Positions 27,342 through 35,198 of a stretch of 64,000 bases of DNA are shown one piece after another. Both the position numbers and the translations under genes were made by a program. Numbering within the stretch: position 1 is the first letter of the stretch; every line of letters starts with the position of its first letter. Source of the stretch: CAYWNA01 sp964459305 (GTDB lineage: Bacteria; Planctomycetota; Planctomycetia; Pirellulales; Pirellulaceae); the NCBI GenBank assembly GCA_964459305.1, contig CAYWNA010000017.1, positions 27,874 to 91,873 on the forward strand, written 5' to 3'. The notes beneath the pieces are model-generated. The model saw nothing but the letters and a program-made list of their open reading frames with translations. It was not told where the DNA came from and did not search any database.

Positions 27342-29684
27342 TCATTCCGGCAGTCGCCATTCAAGGATGCCGCCGGAGACGTTGGGTTGAAGTTGGACTT
27401 CCACGCGGATAGCCGTGGTGGTGACCGGTTCGAAAGTCACACGGTTGAACTTGTCTTTCTCCACACCGTACGGCGAATTGGCCTCGACCGATGTCCACTC
27501 GTCGCCGTCCTTCCACAGCAACCGCCAGCTTGTCGGTACGCGGCATTGCCCGCGGCCCGTGTCGTCGAACCAGTAGATCTCCATCTTCGATAGCGTCTTG
27601 GGCTTTTCGAATTCGTAGCCCACCCACTCCGTCGTGCCTCGATGGTCCCACCAGGTGAATCGAGGAGCATCGTGGTCGATCGAGTTCTTCGGCAGCACGT
27701 TGTCGTTCAGCGCCAGTTCGCTGTCGCGTCCCCAACAATGCGAATACGACGGTTTGGCCACGATCGCCACGGTTGCTCCGTCGGGATTCGCCGCGTCGGG
27801 CACTTCGGTAGGTACCCACACCACCATTCGTCCCGCCTCGCGATTGTCCCAGGCGTAGTAGGGTATCGTTGTGAGTGCCACCTCGCGCCCCTCGACACGA
27901 AAGCCGTCGTCGGTCTCCACAACGCCTTGTTGCCGGCCGTTCGTCTTGAGTACCGTGACGCCGCCCAGCAGATCTGGCTGGGATACCGGTTCGAACGTCG
28001 CGTCTTTGGGAATCGCTACTTGATCCACGTTGCATGGGTTGTCCACGTCCTCCAGGCAGTAAACCATCGGCCCGCGCATGATGGCCAGTCGCCCCACGTT
28101 CTCTTCGACATTGGGATCGGACGCGACTTGACGGACGGGCATCGGGAAGTTCAGGGTGATCGTATCGCCGGCCTTCCACGCTCGGCGCAGTGACACAAAA
28201 CTGTCTTGAGCCGTCGCGTTCACCTCCCCGCCGTTCACGGCGATGGTCGCACTGTCGCACCACCCGGGGATGCGGAGGCGCACGGTGAAGTCTTCGGTCA
28301 CGTTTGGTTCGACGACGATCGTCACGGCGCCGTCCCAGGGATACGCGGTGTTCTGCACGAGCCGTACCTCGCCATTCTCCAGCGGCACGGTGCCCGTACC
28401 GCCGACGTATTGCAGCACACACACGCCTTCGCCGTCTGCCATCGCGCCGTAGACATATTGGCCGAGCGAGGCGATGAAGCGCACGACGTTGGTCGGGCAG
28501 CAGGCACATCCGTACCACGGTTGCCGATGGTGATTGCCGCGGCTCGCCAAGGGATTCACGTAAAAAAACTTCGACCCATCGAGCGAGATGCCCGATATCG
28601 CGCCGTTGTACAGCAGCCGCTCGACCAGGTCGGCGAAACGACCCTCGCCGTGCAACAGCGCCAGCCGGTGGTTCCAGAACACCATGGCGATCGATGCGCA
28701 TGTCTCGCAATAGGCATCGTAGTTCGGCAGATAATAGGGACGTGCGAAGCCTTCGCCATGATGCTGCACGCCGACACCGCCCGTGACGTACATTTTCTTG
28801 TCGACGATAAACTGCCAAAGTCGCTCCATGGTGTCGATGTGACCCTGGTCGCCGTCGATGGCAGCCAGATCGGCCACGCCGCTGTAGAAATACAGGAAGC
28901 GGACAGCGTGGCCCACGGGCTCGTCCTGCTCGCGCACCGGTTTGTGATCTTGGCAGTAGCCGCCGAACAATTGCCGGTGCTCCTCGTTGCCATGCTCCTC
29001 GACGAGAAAGCGGGCCAGTTTGAGATAGCGATCTTCGCCCGTGGCTCGCCACAGCCTCACCAAGGCAAGCTCAATCTCAGGATGGCCGGCAATGCCGTGG
29101 CGTTTGTCCGGGCCGAACACGCTGTCGATATAGTCGGCAAACTTGCAGGCCACCTCCAGGTAAGTCCGTTTACCGGTCGCGTGGTAATGGGCGACCGCGG
29201 CTTCGAACATGTGTCCCGCGCAATAGAGTTCGTGGGCATGCTGCAGATTCTGCCAGCGCTTCTCGGGTTCCTTGATACTGAACCATGTGTTGAGATAGCC
29301 ATCGGGCTCCTGCGACCGGCCAATAAAATCGATAATCTCGTCGAGCCGCGCCGCCAGCTCCGGATCGGGATGTGTGTGCAGCGAGTAGGCGACTCCCTCC
29401 AGCACCTTGTAGACATCGGAGTCGTGGAAGATATGGCCGCGAAACGGACTCTTGGCGACGGCTCCCCCAGCGTGTCGAAAGTTGTCGATCCGCCCCGTCT
29501 CCTCGCAAGTATCGAGGTTATGCGGAATGGATACCGTACGATTCGTCTCTTGACGCGGCGACCAGAACTCGCTCCGGATCGTCACGTCGCTAAAGTTCAC
29601 CGGCGTCATCTTCGCCACCTCGCCCGCGCAGGCTGACGATGCGACGGCCACCAAAAACAGGCAGTTCACAATTCGTTTCTTCAT
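27342..29684 (-). CDS. Exported GH127 (DUF1680) beta-L-arabinofuranosidase-like enzyme
   Basis: ATG 29684 has a GGAGAGC site, and the 780-residue protein starts with a signal peptide (IVNCLFLVAVASSACA). The (alpha/alpha)6 barrel spans about 30-480. GH127 enzymes bind zinc through Glu and three Cys. Here they appear as E327 and C329 (YCETCASIA) and C395/C396 (GCACCPTNVVRF), so the active site is intact. A beta-sandwich region follows (VRLRIPGWCDSATIAVNG). The C-terminal 130 residues look like a discoidin-type carbohydrate-binding domain (FTWWDHRGTTEWVGYEFEKP). The predicted role is release of beta-L-arabinofuranose or related sugars outside the cytoplasm. The RhaT-like transporter and Tat protein are downstream on the same strand. 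Confidence 0.9.
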   Translation of the reverse strand: MKKRIVNCLFLVAVASSACAGEVAKMTPVNFSDVTIRSEFWSPRQETNRTVSIPHNLDTCEETGRIDNFRHAGGAVAKSPFRGHIFHDSDVYKVLEGVAYSLHTHPDPELAARLDEIIDFIGRSQEPDGYLNTWFSIKEPEKRWQNLQHAHELYCAGHMFEAAVAHYHATGKRTYLEVACKFADYIDSVFGPDKRHGIAGHPEIELALVRLWRATGEDRYLKLARFLVEEHGNEEHRQLFGGYCQDHKPVREQDEPVGHAVRFLYFYSGVADLAAIDGDQGHIDTMERLWQFIVDKKMYVTGGVGVQHHGEGFARPYYLPNYDAYCETCASIAMVFWNHRLALLHGEGRFADLVERLLYNGAISGISLDGSKFFYVNPLASRGNHHRQPWYGCACCPTNVVRFIASLGQYVYGAMADGEGVCVLQYVGGTGTVPLENGEVRLVQNTAYPWDGAVTIVVEPNVTEDFTVRLRIPGWCDSATIAVNGGEVNATAQDSFVSLRRAWKAGDTITLNFPMPVRQVASDPNVEENVGRLAIMRGPMVYCLEDVDNPCNVDQVAIPKDATFEPVSQPDLLGGVTVLKTNGRQQGVVETDDGFRVEGREVALTTIPYYAWDNREAGRMVVWVPTEVPDAANPDGATVAIVAKPSYSHCWGRDSELALNDNVLPKNSIDHDAPRFTWWDHRGTTEWVGYEFEKPKTLSKMEIYWFDDTGRGQCRVPTSWRLLWKDGDEWTSVEANSPYGVEKDKFNRVTFEPVTTTAIRVEVQLQPNVSGGILEWRLPE

Positions 29685-29708
29685 TGTTGCTCTCCAGATG
29701 CGTCCCGT

Positions 29709-29927
29709 CGTTTAGCCACGACCCGCCAGGGAAGCGCGTCACCCTGCCAACCGCGTATCCCAATGTCGTACCAGAGAAACCGCGCATCAGCAAGTTCGTG
29801 GGCCGAGCTTTCGGTATCCTGGTCGATCATGCGGATACGGGGGGCAGCTCTCGTGCACGAGGAGATGGCGAGCGAGTCCATCTGGAGAGCCCTGCCATGC
29901 GCTCCCCTGGCGGGTCGCGGTTAAACG
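29709..29927. repeat. 219-bp element with inverted ends CGTTTARCC...GACCCGCCAGGG
   Basis: Bases 29709-29737 (CGTTTAGCCACGACCCGCCA...) and the reverse complement of 29899-29927 (CGTTTAACCGCGACCCGCCA...) match at 26 of 29 positions. The terminal GTTTAnCC resembles the ends of the element at 34954. No gene is visible between the arms. It fills most of the spacer between asnA and the GH127 gene. Confidence 0.75.
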
Positions 29928-29990
29928 AACCGAGAGTTTCGATGAGCCGAGGACAATTGTGAGCAGATGCTTGGCTGTTCCCGGCCCTAC

Positions 29991-31022
29991 CTACAGCAGA
30001 GTTACGTTCGATTGCCGGCACGCTTCATGCATGGCAGCCGGCCATACCCCGCAGGCGACTTCGCCGACGTGTGCGCAGCGCAGGAAAAACATGCAGAGAC
30101 GCGACTGTCCGATGCCACCGCCCATGGTCTGAGGTAACTCGCCAGCGAGCAGCTTGCTGTGGAAGTCCAACGTGAGTCGTTCTTCGAGTTTTCGGATCTT
30201 TAGTTGCTCTTGAAGCGTGGTCGGGTCGACGCGGATGCCCATGGAAGATATCTCGAAGGCCCGTTTCAACACCGGGTTCCAAATCAAGATATCGCCGTTC
30301 AGCCCACGGCCGCCTGCCGCGTTGGGTGTGATCCAGTCGTCGTAGTCGGGGGCGCGGCCGTCGTGAGGGTTGCCATCGGCCAGATCCGCCCCGATGCCGA
30401 TGACGAACACCGCACGATGTTCGGCACAGATTTGCTGCTCACGTTCCCGCGGATCCAAATTGGGCCACCGTTCGCACAATTCCTCGGAGGTGACGAAGAA
30501 GATCTTCTCCGGCAAGACGGGCCGGATGTGCGAGTACTGCGAGGCCAGATGGAACTCCGTTCGACAGATGCTATCGTAGATCGCCTCGACGGTGTCGCGA
30601 AGCACTGCCACGATCCGCTGTTCGGGCGAAATGATCTTCTCCCAATCCCATTGGTCGACGTAGATCGAATGCACTTCGTCGATGGTCTCGTCGGGCCGAA
30701 CAGCGTTCATGTCGGTGTAAATCCCCTCGCCCACCTCGAAACCATATTCCGCCAGCGCCATCCGCTTCCACTTGGCAAGCGATTGGACGATCTCCACCTG
30801 GGCATTCCCATCCTCCTTCACGGCGAATCGGACCGGTAACTCGACCCCGTTCAGGTCGTCGTTGATCCCCGTACCGCTGCGGACGAATAATGGCGCGGTA
30901 ACTCGGCAAAGCCCAAGGGCCGCGGCCAGTTGTTTTTCGAAGAAGTCCTTGATGTCCTTAATCGCGGTTTCGCGCCGCCGAACGTCCAGGGTGGGTTCGT
31001 ATCCTTCGGGCAGGCTGAGCAT
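29991..31022 (-). CDS. asnA: Aspartate-ammonia ligase (asparagine synthetase A)
   Basis: This 343-residue protein is close to the usual 330. AsnA makes asparagine from aspartate, ammonia and ATP, using a class II aminoacyl-tRNA-synthetase fold. Recognisable family segments are IKDFFEKQLAAALGLCRVTAPL, FVRSGTGINDDLNGVE, QSLAKWKRMAL, GIYTDMNAVRPDE, VHSIYVDQWDWEKII, GLNGDILIWNPVLKRAFEISS and GGGIGQSRLCMFFL. The last two hold the conserved ATP-site residues. ATG 31022 follows GGAGG at a good distance. It is divergent from the blaI-like gene and monocistronic. Confidence 0.97.
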   Translation of the reverse strand: MLSLPEGYEPTLDVRRRETAIKDIKDFFEKQLAAALGLCRVTAPLFVRSGTGINDDLNGVELPVRFAVKEDGNAQVEIVQSLAKWKRMALAEYGFEVGEGIYTDMNAVRPDETIDEVHSIYVDQWDWEKIISPEQRIVAVLRDTVEAIYDSICRTEFHLASQYSHIRPVLPEKIFFVTSEELCERWPNLDPREREQQICAEHRAVFVIGIGADLADGNPHDGRAPDYDDWITPNAAGGRGLNGDILIWNPVLKRAFEISSMGIRVDPTTLQEQLKIRKLEERLTLDFHSKLLAGELPQTMGGGIGQSRLCMFFLRCAHVGEVACGVWPAAMHEACRQSNVTLL

Positions 31023-31072
31023 AAACGACCTCCATTAGCTTGTCACCCTCGCATCGGGGTGAGGAAACCAAG

Positions 31073-31101
31073 ACTCTAACGCATGCGGTTTCATGGCTCA
31101 A
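31073..31101 (-). promoter_or_regulatory. Candidate asnA promoter
   Basis: On the minus strand TTGAGC (31101-31096) and TAGAGT (31078-31073) are separated by 17 bases, about 50 bp before the asnA start. The hexamers are acceptable but not consensus. Confidence 0.35.
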
Positions 31102-31170
31102 GTGGCCTCGCTTGCAGCCACACCGGAGGACATCCGGTAGGGGGCGATTTCCAGCCTCGTTTCAGTAGCG

Positions 31171-31184
31171 GCTAAGTTTTTAGC
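31171..31184. promoter_or_regulatory. Upstream BlaI-type operator candidate
   Basis: GCTAAGTTTTTAGC is a 5-4-5 perfect dyad with the same half-site (GCTAA/TTAGC) as the site over the -10 region. Its centre is 44 bp, about four helical turns, upstream of the other. It is likely a second repressor site. Confidence 0.5.
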
Positions 31185-31193
31185 TTTCAGCCC

Positions 31194-31230
31194 TTGACAA
31201 GCACTGGCATGTCGGCTAATATTTTAGCCG
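31194..31230 (+). promoter_or_regulatory. Sigma-70 promoter with operator overlapping the -10
   Basis: TTGACA (31194-31199), a 17-base spacer and TAATAT (31217-31222) make a near-consensus promoter about 50 bp before the blaI-like start. CGGCTAATATTTTAGCCG (31213-31230) is a perfect 7-4-7 dyad covering the -10 box. A repressor bound there would block RNA polymerase directly. Autorepression by the BlaI-like protein is the obvious inference. Confidence 0.7.
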
Positions 31231-31281
31231 TACAGAGACAAGCACGCCCAAGCACATTCTCAATCGGCATGAAGGAAGGCC

Positions 31282-31665
31282 ATGGACCGACGATCGCAAT
31301 TCAGTGCCCGTGAGCGGCAAATCATGGATGTGGTCTATTCGCTGGGCGAGGCATCGGCGACCCAGGTGCTCGATGCCTTGGCGGACCCTCCGTCGCGGAG
31401 TGCGGTTCGGACGTTTCTCAAGATCCTCGAGGAGAAAGGACATCTCAAGCATCGGCAACGCGGGCGTGAGTACTATTTCCGGCCGACAAAACCAAGGGAT
31501 CGCGCCGGTCAATCCGCGGTGCAGCACGTTGTGAATACATTCTTTGATGGGTCGTTGGAAAAGGCAGTTGCCGTTCATCTTTCGAATCCAAAAGCGGACA
31601 TTCCCGATGATGAGTTGAAGCGTCTGGAAGCGCTGATTCGGGAAGCTCGCAAGAAAGGGCGTTAG
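31282..31665 (+). CDS. BlaI/MecI/CopY-family transcriptional repressor
   Basis: The 127-residue protein has the winged-helix BlaI domain at residues 5-80. FSARERQIMDVVYSLGEASA and RSAVRTFLKILEEKGHLKHR form the helix-turn-helix, and GREYYFRPTKPRD forms the wing. The C-terminal QHVVNTFFDGSLEKAVAVHL is the dimerisation part. ATG 31282 is preceded by GAAGGAAGG. The next gene, an M56 protease, starts two bases after its stop, reproducing the blaI-blaR1 pair. In known pairs the protease inactivates the repressor in response to an external signal. Confidence 0.93.
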   Translation: MDRRSQFSARERQIMDVVYSLGEASATQVLDALADPPSRSAVRTFLKILEEKGHLKHRQRGREYYFRPTKPRDRAGQSAVQHVVNTFFDGSLEKAVAVHLSNPKADIPDDELKRLEALIREARKKGR

Positions 31666-31667
31666 CC

Positions 31668-34600
31668 GTGTCTGAGCCAAATCTTCTCTTTTCGAGCTTC
31701 GTTACGGATTGGTTTTCAGCATCGATCGATGTTGCGGTCAAGGCGTTCGCGCTTCTCGCAATCGCATCGACAGCGACCCCCGCATTGCGACGCGCCTCGT
31801 CGGCGTTGCGGCATTTCGTTTGGTTGTTGGCGATTTCTGGAGTGCTCTTGCTGCCCGTCTTGTCGGTCGCGCTTCCGCAATGGGGGCTGTTGCCGGCCTG
31901 GCTGGACGTCCGCGCGGCGATAACCACGGTTTCCGACTCGCAACGCTCCGGGTCGGCCGGGCAAAGCTCGGCCCGATTGCAGGTCGCAGCTAGTCATGCA
32001 CCGGAAATCGAAGCATCCGAGATACGCGCCGAGGCACGTGCCGGCGCGATGGCCGCTCCCCTGCCCGGCGAGCAGCATCGGCGATCTGAAGGGACGCCGC
32101 ATGTCGACGACGTAGCCTCCCGTCACGATATGCAAGTCGGGCGTGCAAACGTGTTTGAAGTCCTTACGCTGGCCGTTTGGCTCGTGGGCGTCGGTGTTTG
32201 CTGTGCATCGACGTTGATTGGAGCGATCAGTCTTTGCGGGCTTGGGCGATCGTCGCAGCGAGTTTCCGACGAATCGCAGCTTGGCTTGCTGACCGACCTG
32301 TGCCGCCAACTTGGTGTCCGTCGACCAGTAACGTTGCTGCAAAGCCACCATCGCTCGATGCCGATGACTTGGGGCGCGGTGCGGCCACGATTGCTGGTGC
32401 CGAGCGAATTCGCCGATTGGGAGAACGACCGAAAGCAGACCGTGCTGCTTCATGAACTGGCCCACATCAAACGTCGCGACTACCTGGTCCAATTGGTAAC
32501 GGGGCTGGCGTGTGCAATTCATTGGTTCAATCCTCTGGTCTGGCTCGCCAGGCGACAGATGGTGAGCGAACGCGAAGGCGCCTGCGACGATCTGGCCTTG
32601 CGCATGGGTATTCGGTCGTCGGATTATGCGGGACACTTGCTGCACATTGGCTCGCGATTGAGTTCCGGTTGGGCCGCTCGCCACGTGGCGGCGGCCATGG
32701 CCCGCCAGAGCGAGATGGAAAGCCGGCTGCGAGCGGTTTTGGATCCGGCTCGCAATCGCAAGCCACTGACGCGAGCAACGTTGGTCCTGTGCACCGTCGC
32801 GCTCGGACTAGTGGCCGCCACACTGGCGATGCTGCGAACGTCCGAGGCCGGCGACCCATTGCTGCCAGAGTCGACACGGGCCGACGCCACGCAAGATCCC
32901 GTGCCGGCACAGAGCGTTGCTCGATCCGACGCGCACGGCGATCCACTTCCGCAGGGAGCCGTCTCCCGCCTGGGAACAACACGCTGGCGACACAAGACCC
33001 ACGTTGCGCTGGCCCGCTTCTCTCCGAACGGCAAAGTACTGGCGACTGCGGGCGGCGACACGACGATTCGACTGTGGGATGTCTTCACCGGCAAGCAACT
33101 CCACGAATTGACTGAAGCCGGCCGCTGGCCCACATACGGCATCGTGTTTTCGCCCGGCGGAGGAAGGATGGCGTCGGTTCATGAAGGTGGGATCGTTCGC
33201 TTATGGGACGTGGCCACAGGATGGCAGGTTTGTGAACCGCAAGAACATCCGGGTGAGCGGTCCGATCGCTACGAAGTTGCGTTTGCCCCGGACGGCAGAA
33301 CGCTGGCGACCGTCGGAGTCGCGGACGTCCGCTTGTGGAGCGCCGATGCGCTCAAACCTCTCGAACAGTTAGCGACAGACGGTGATCAAGGCCGCGGCGG
33401 ACCTGGCGTTGCCTTCTCGCCGGATGGCCGGTTGCTGGCCGCCAGCGGAGGGGCCGACATTCGAATCTGGAAGATAGGAGCGGATCAGCCCGCCGAGAGC
33501 ATCAAGTCGGCGCACACCAACGGAACCGCGGCGCTTGTGTTCACTCCCGATTCGAAGACACTGATTTCCGGCGGCAACGGTCAACACCGGATGGTCCGCA
33601 TCGGTCGCCGCGGCGGTGGTTCGATGGCGGAGATCAAGTTCTGGGACGTGGCTACAGAGGAACAAGTCGCGGAATTGACGACCGAGTCGTTCGATTCGGG
33701 GCTCTATTCGCTGGCACTCTCTCGCGACGGCGCCGTACTCGTATCTGGCCACCACAGCGAGGCGAGAGTTTGGGATGTGAAAATCCGTACGCTGCTGAAC
33801 ATCATTGCAGAAGACTATTCGATTCAGGGCGGATTTCCCTGCACCGCGGACATTTCACCCGACGGCAAAACGCTTGCGTCACGAACCAACGGAAACACCG
33901 TTGGCCTGTGGGATGTGGGAACCGGGCGACTGTCTACTGAGGCTTCCGCGTCTCACCAGCGCTCGGTTACTTCGGTCGTGACGGCAAGCCACGGCGAGAT
34001 CCTGGCAACCGTCGCGAGATATGGTTCGGTGCACGTCTGGCAAACAGCTACCGGCAAACACCTTGACCGATTTCCGTTGGATGGACTTTCGTCGATCGCT
34101 GCCTCGCCGAGCGACAAGATGATTGCGGTAGGCGGTGGATATCGCCTGTCCAGGGAAAAACTCGAACTACATGGCAGTCTGCAGGTCCGAAGTCTTGATC
34201 CGCACGTGGTCGCTGCCGATGTCAAGTTCAGCGACGTGATCGGCGCGTTGGCATACTCGAAGGACGGACGAACGATCGCCGCTACGACCAACAACACGCC
34301 GTCCGGCCAACTCGATGAGGCGGACGAAGCGATTCTGATTATCGATGCGAAGACCGGCAATACGCTCACGCGTTTGAGCGGCCAGAAGGGCAACATCGGT
34401 TCCGTCGCGTTCGCGGCGGACGGAAAGACGCTTTTCGCGGTTCATACCGATGCGACGCTGCGTCAGTGGGACATCGAGTCCGGCAAGATGGTTCGCGCTT
34501 CTAAGATCGCCGGACATGAACGCGACTACATTTCGCATGGTACGTTTTCCGCCGATCGCGAAATATTTGTGACGTGCGAAGTATTCGGCAAGTCGCTCGT

Positions 34601-34916
34601 GATCACCGACGTTGCGTCTGCCAAACACGTCCGCACGATCACAGCGCCGAATACACTGGGCAACCTGCTCGCCATTTCTCCCGATGGGCAAGTCCTCGCG
34701 TCGGCGTGTCAGCCGATCATGCGCACCGACACGAAATTCGATGAACGGATCCACGTTTGGGATCTGGCCACGGGCCGAGAACTGTTGGCATTAGACGCAG
34801 CCACGGACGGAACGGTGGCCTCGCTTGCCTTCCTGCCGGATGGAAGGACCCTGGTGTCCGGAATGGACCGAGGGACGGCCCTGCTGTGGGGTATTTCCGA
34901 GATCCAGAAGCGGTAA
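31668..34916 (+). CDS. M56 (BlaR1-like) membrane metalloprotease fused to WD40 propeller
   Basis: The GTG start at 31668 lies two bases after blaI. The 1082-residue protein has N-terminal helices (ALLAIASTATPAL, FVWLLAISGVLLLPVLSVAL) and another at about 165-190. The zinc site HELAHIKRRDY is at residues 262-266 and the downstream acidic ligand lies in SEREGACDDLALRMG. A transmembrane segment at about 370-390 (LVLCTVALGLVAATLAML) precedes a large extracytoplasmic part. Classic BlaR1 has a penicillin-binding sensor there. Here residues 440-1082 are WD40 repeats (VALARFSPNGKVLATAGGDT, TIRLWDVFTGKQL, VAFSPDGRLLAASGGADIRI, VASLAFLPDGRTLVSGMDRG). The propeller may therefore be the signal sensor. 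The ligand is unknown. Confidence 0.92.
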   Translation: MSEPNLLFSSFVTDWFSASIDVAVKAFALLAIASTATPALRRASSALRHFVWLLAISGVLLLPVLSVALPQWGLLPAWLDVRAAITTVSDSQRSGSAGQSSARLQVAASHAPEIEASEIRAEARAGAMAAPLPGEQHRRSEGTPHVDDVASRHDMQVGRANVFEVLTLAVWLVGVGVCCASTLIGAISLCGLGRSSQRVSDESQLGLLTDLCRQLGVRRPVTLLQSHHRSMPMTWGAVRPRLLVPSEFADWENDRKQTVLLHELAHIKRRDYLVQLVTGLACAIHWFNPLVWLARRQMVSEREGACDDLALRMGIRSSDYAGHLLHIGSRLSSGWAARHVAAAMARQSEMESRLRAVLDPARNRKPLTRATLVLCTVALGLVAATLAMLRTSEAGDPLLPESTRADATQDPVPAQSVARSDAHGDPLPQGAVSRLGTTRWRHKTHVALARFSPNGKVLATAGGDTTIRLWDVFTGKQLHELTEAGRWPTYGIVFSPGGGRMASVHEGGIVRLWDVATGWQVCEPQEHPGERSDRYEVAFAPDGRTLATVGVADVRLWSADALKPLEQLATDGDQGRGGPGVAFSPDGRLLAASGGADIRIWKIGADQPAESIKSAHTNGTAALVFTPDSKTLISGGNGQHRMVRIGRRGGGSMAEIKFWDVATEEQVAELTTESFDSGLYSLALSRDGAVLVSGHHSEARVWDVKIRTLLNIIAEDYSIQGGFPCTADISPDGKTLASRTNGNTVGLWDVGTGRLSTEASASHQRSVTSVVTASHGEILATVARYGSVHVWQTATGKHLDRFPLDGLSSIAASPSDKMIAVGGGYRLSREKLELHGSLQVRSLDPHVVAADVKFSDVIGALAYSKDGRTIAATTNNTPSGQLDEADEAILIIDAKTGNTLTRLSGQKGNIGSVAFAADGKTLFAVHTDATLRQWDIESGKMVRASKIAGHERDYISHGTFSADREIFVTCEVFGKSLVITDVASAKHVRTITAPNTLGNLLAISPDGQVLASACQPIMRTDTKFDERIHVWDLATGRELLALDAATDGTVASLAFLPDGRTLVSGMDRGTALLWGISEIQKR

Positions 34917-34953
34917 TTAAGCCCGGAATATTCAAGAGCGCACGCATGAATTA

Positions 34954-35082
34954 GTTTAACCGCAGTGCCCAACGGGCCTCGCGTCGGCGGGAACGTTGTA
35001 TCGTGTTCTCTGCCGACGCCGCTATTCTTGGACGGCGCGACGGTTGCCCAAACGCGCGGCCCGTTGGGCACTGCGGTTAAAC
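34954..35082. repeat. 129-bp palindromic element with 25-bp perfect ends
   Basis: Bases 34954-34978 (GTTTAACCGCAGTGCCCAAC...) are the exact reverse complement of 35058-35082. A smaller inverted pair (GCGTCGGC / GCCGACGC) lies inside. It sits between the ends of the convergent M56 and hypothetical genes. It could form a long stem in either transcript, but it is far longer than a typical terminator and looks like a MITE. Confidence 0.85.
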
Positions 35083-35198
35083 GAGGCGTCCGGCCGATTT
35101 ATGCATAGGCTCTCAAGCGCGACGCGCAAGCCAAGAAGATGCGCCAATCTCCCTCGCTTGCGCGTTCGGGCTAGTGTCGCACGGTGCGCAAATCCAGG

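Noticed and set aside
28206..29636. Long plus-strand frame of 476 codons
   Set aside because: It is antisense to the GH127 gene, whose catalytic Cys/Glu residues are intact, and shows no family motif.
31282..34916. Beta-lactam resistance operon
   Set aside because: There is a BlaI/M56 pair, but no beta-lactamase and no penicillin-binding sensor domain, so a resistance role is unsupported.
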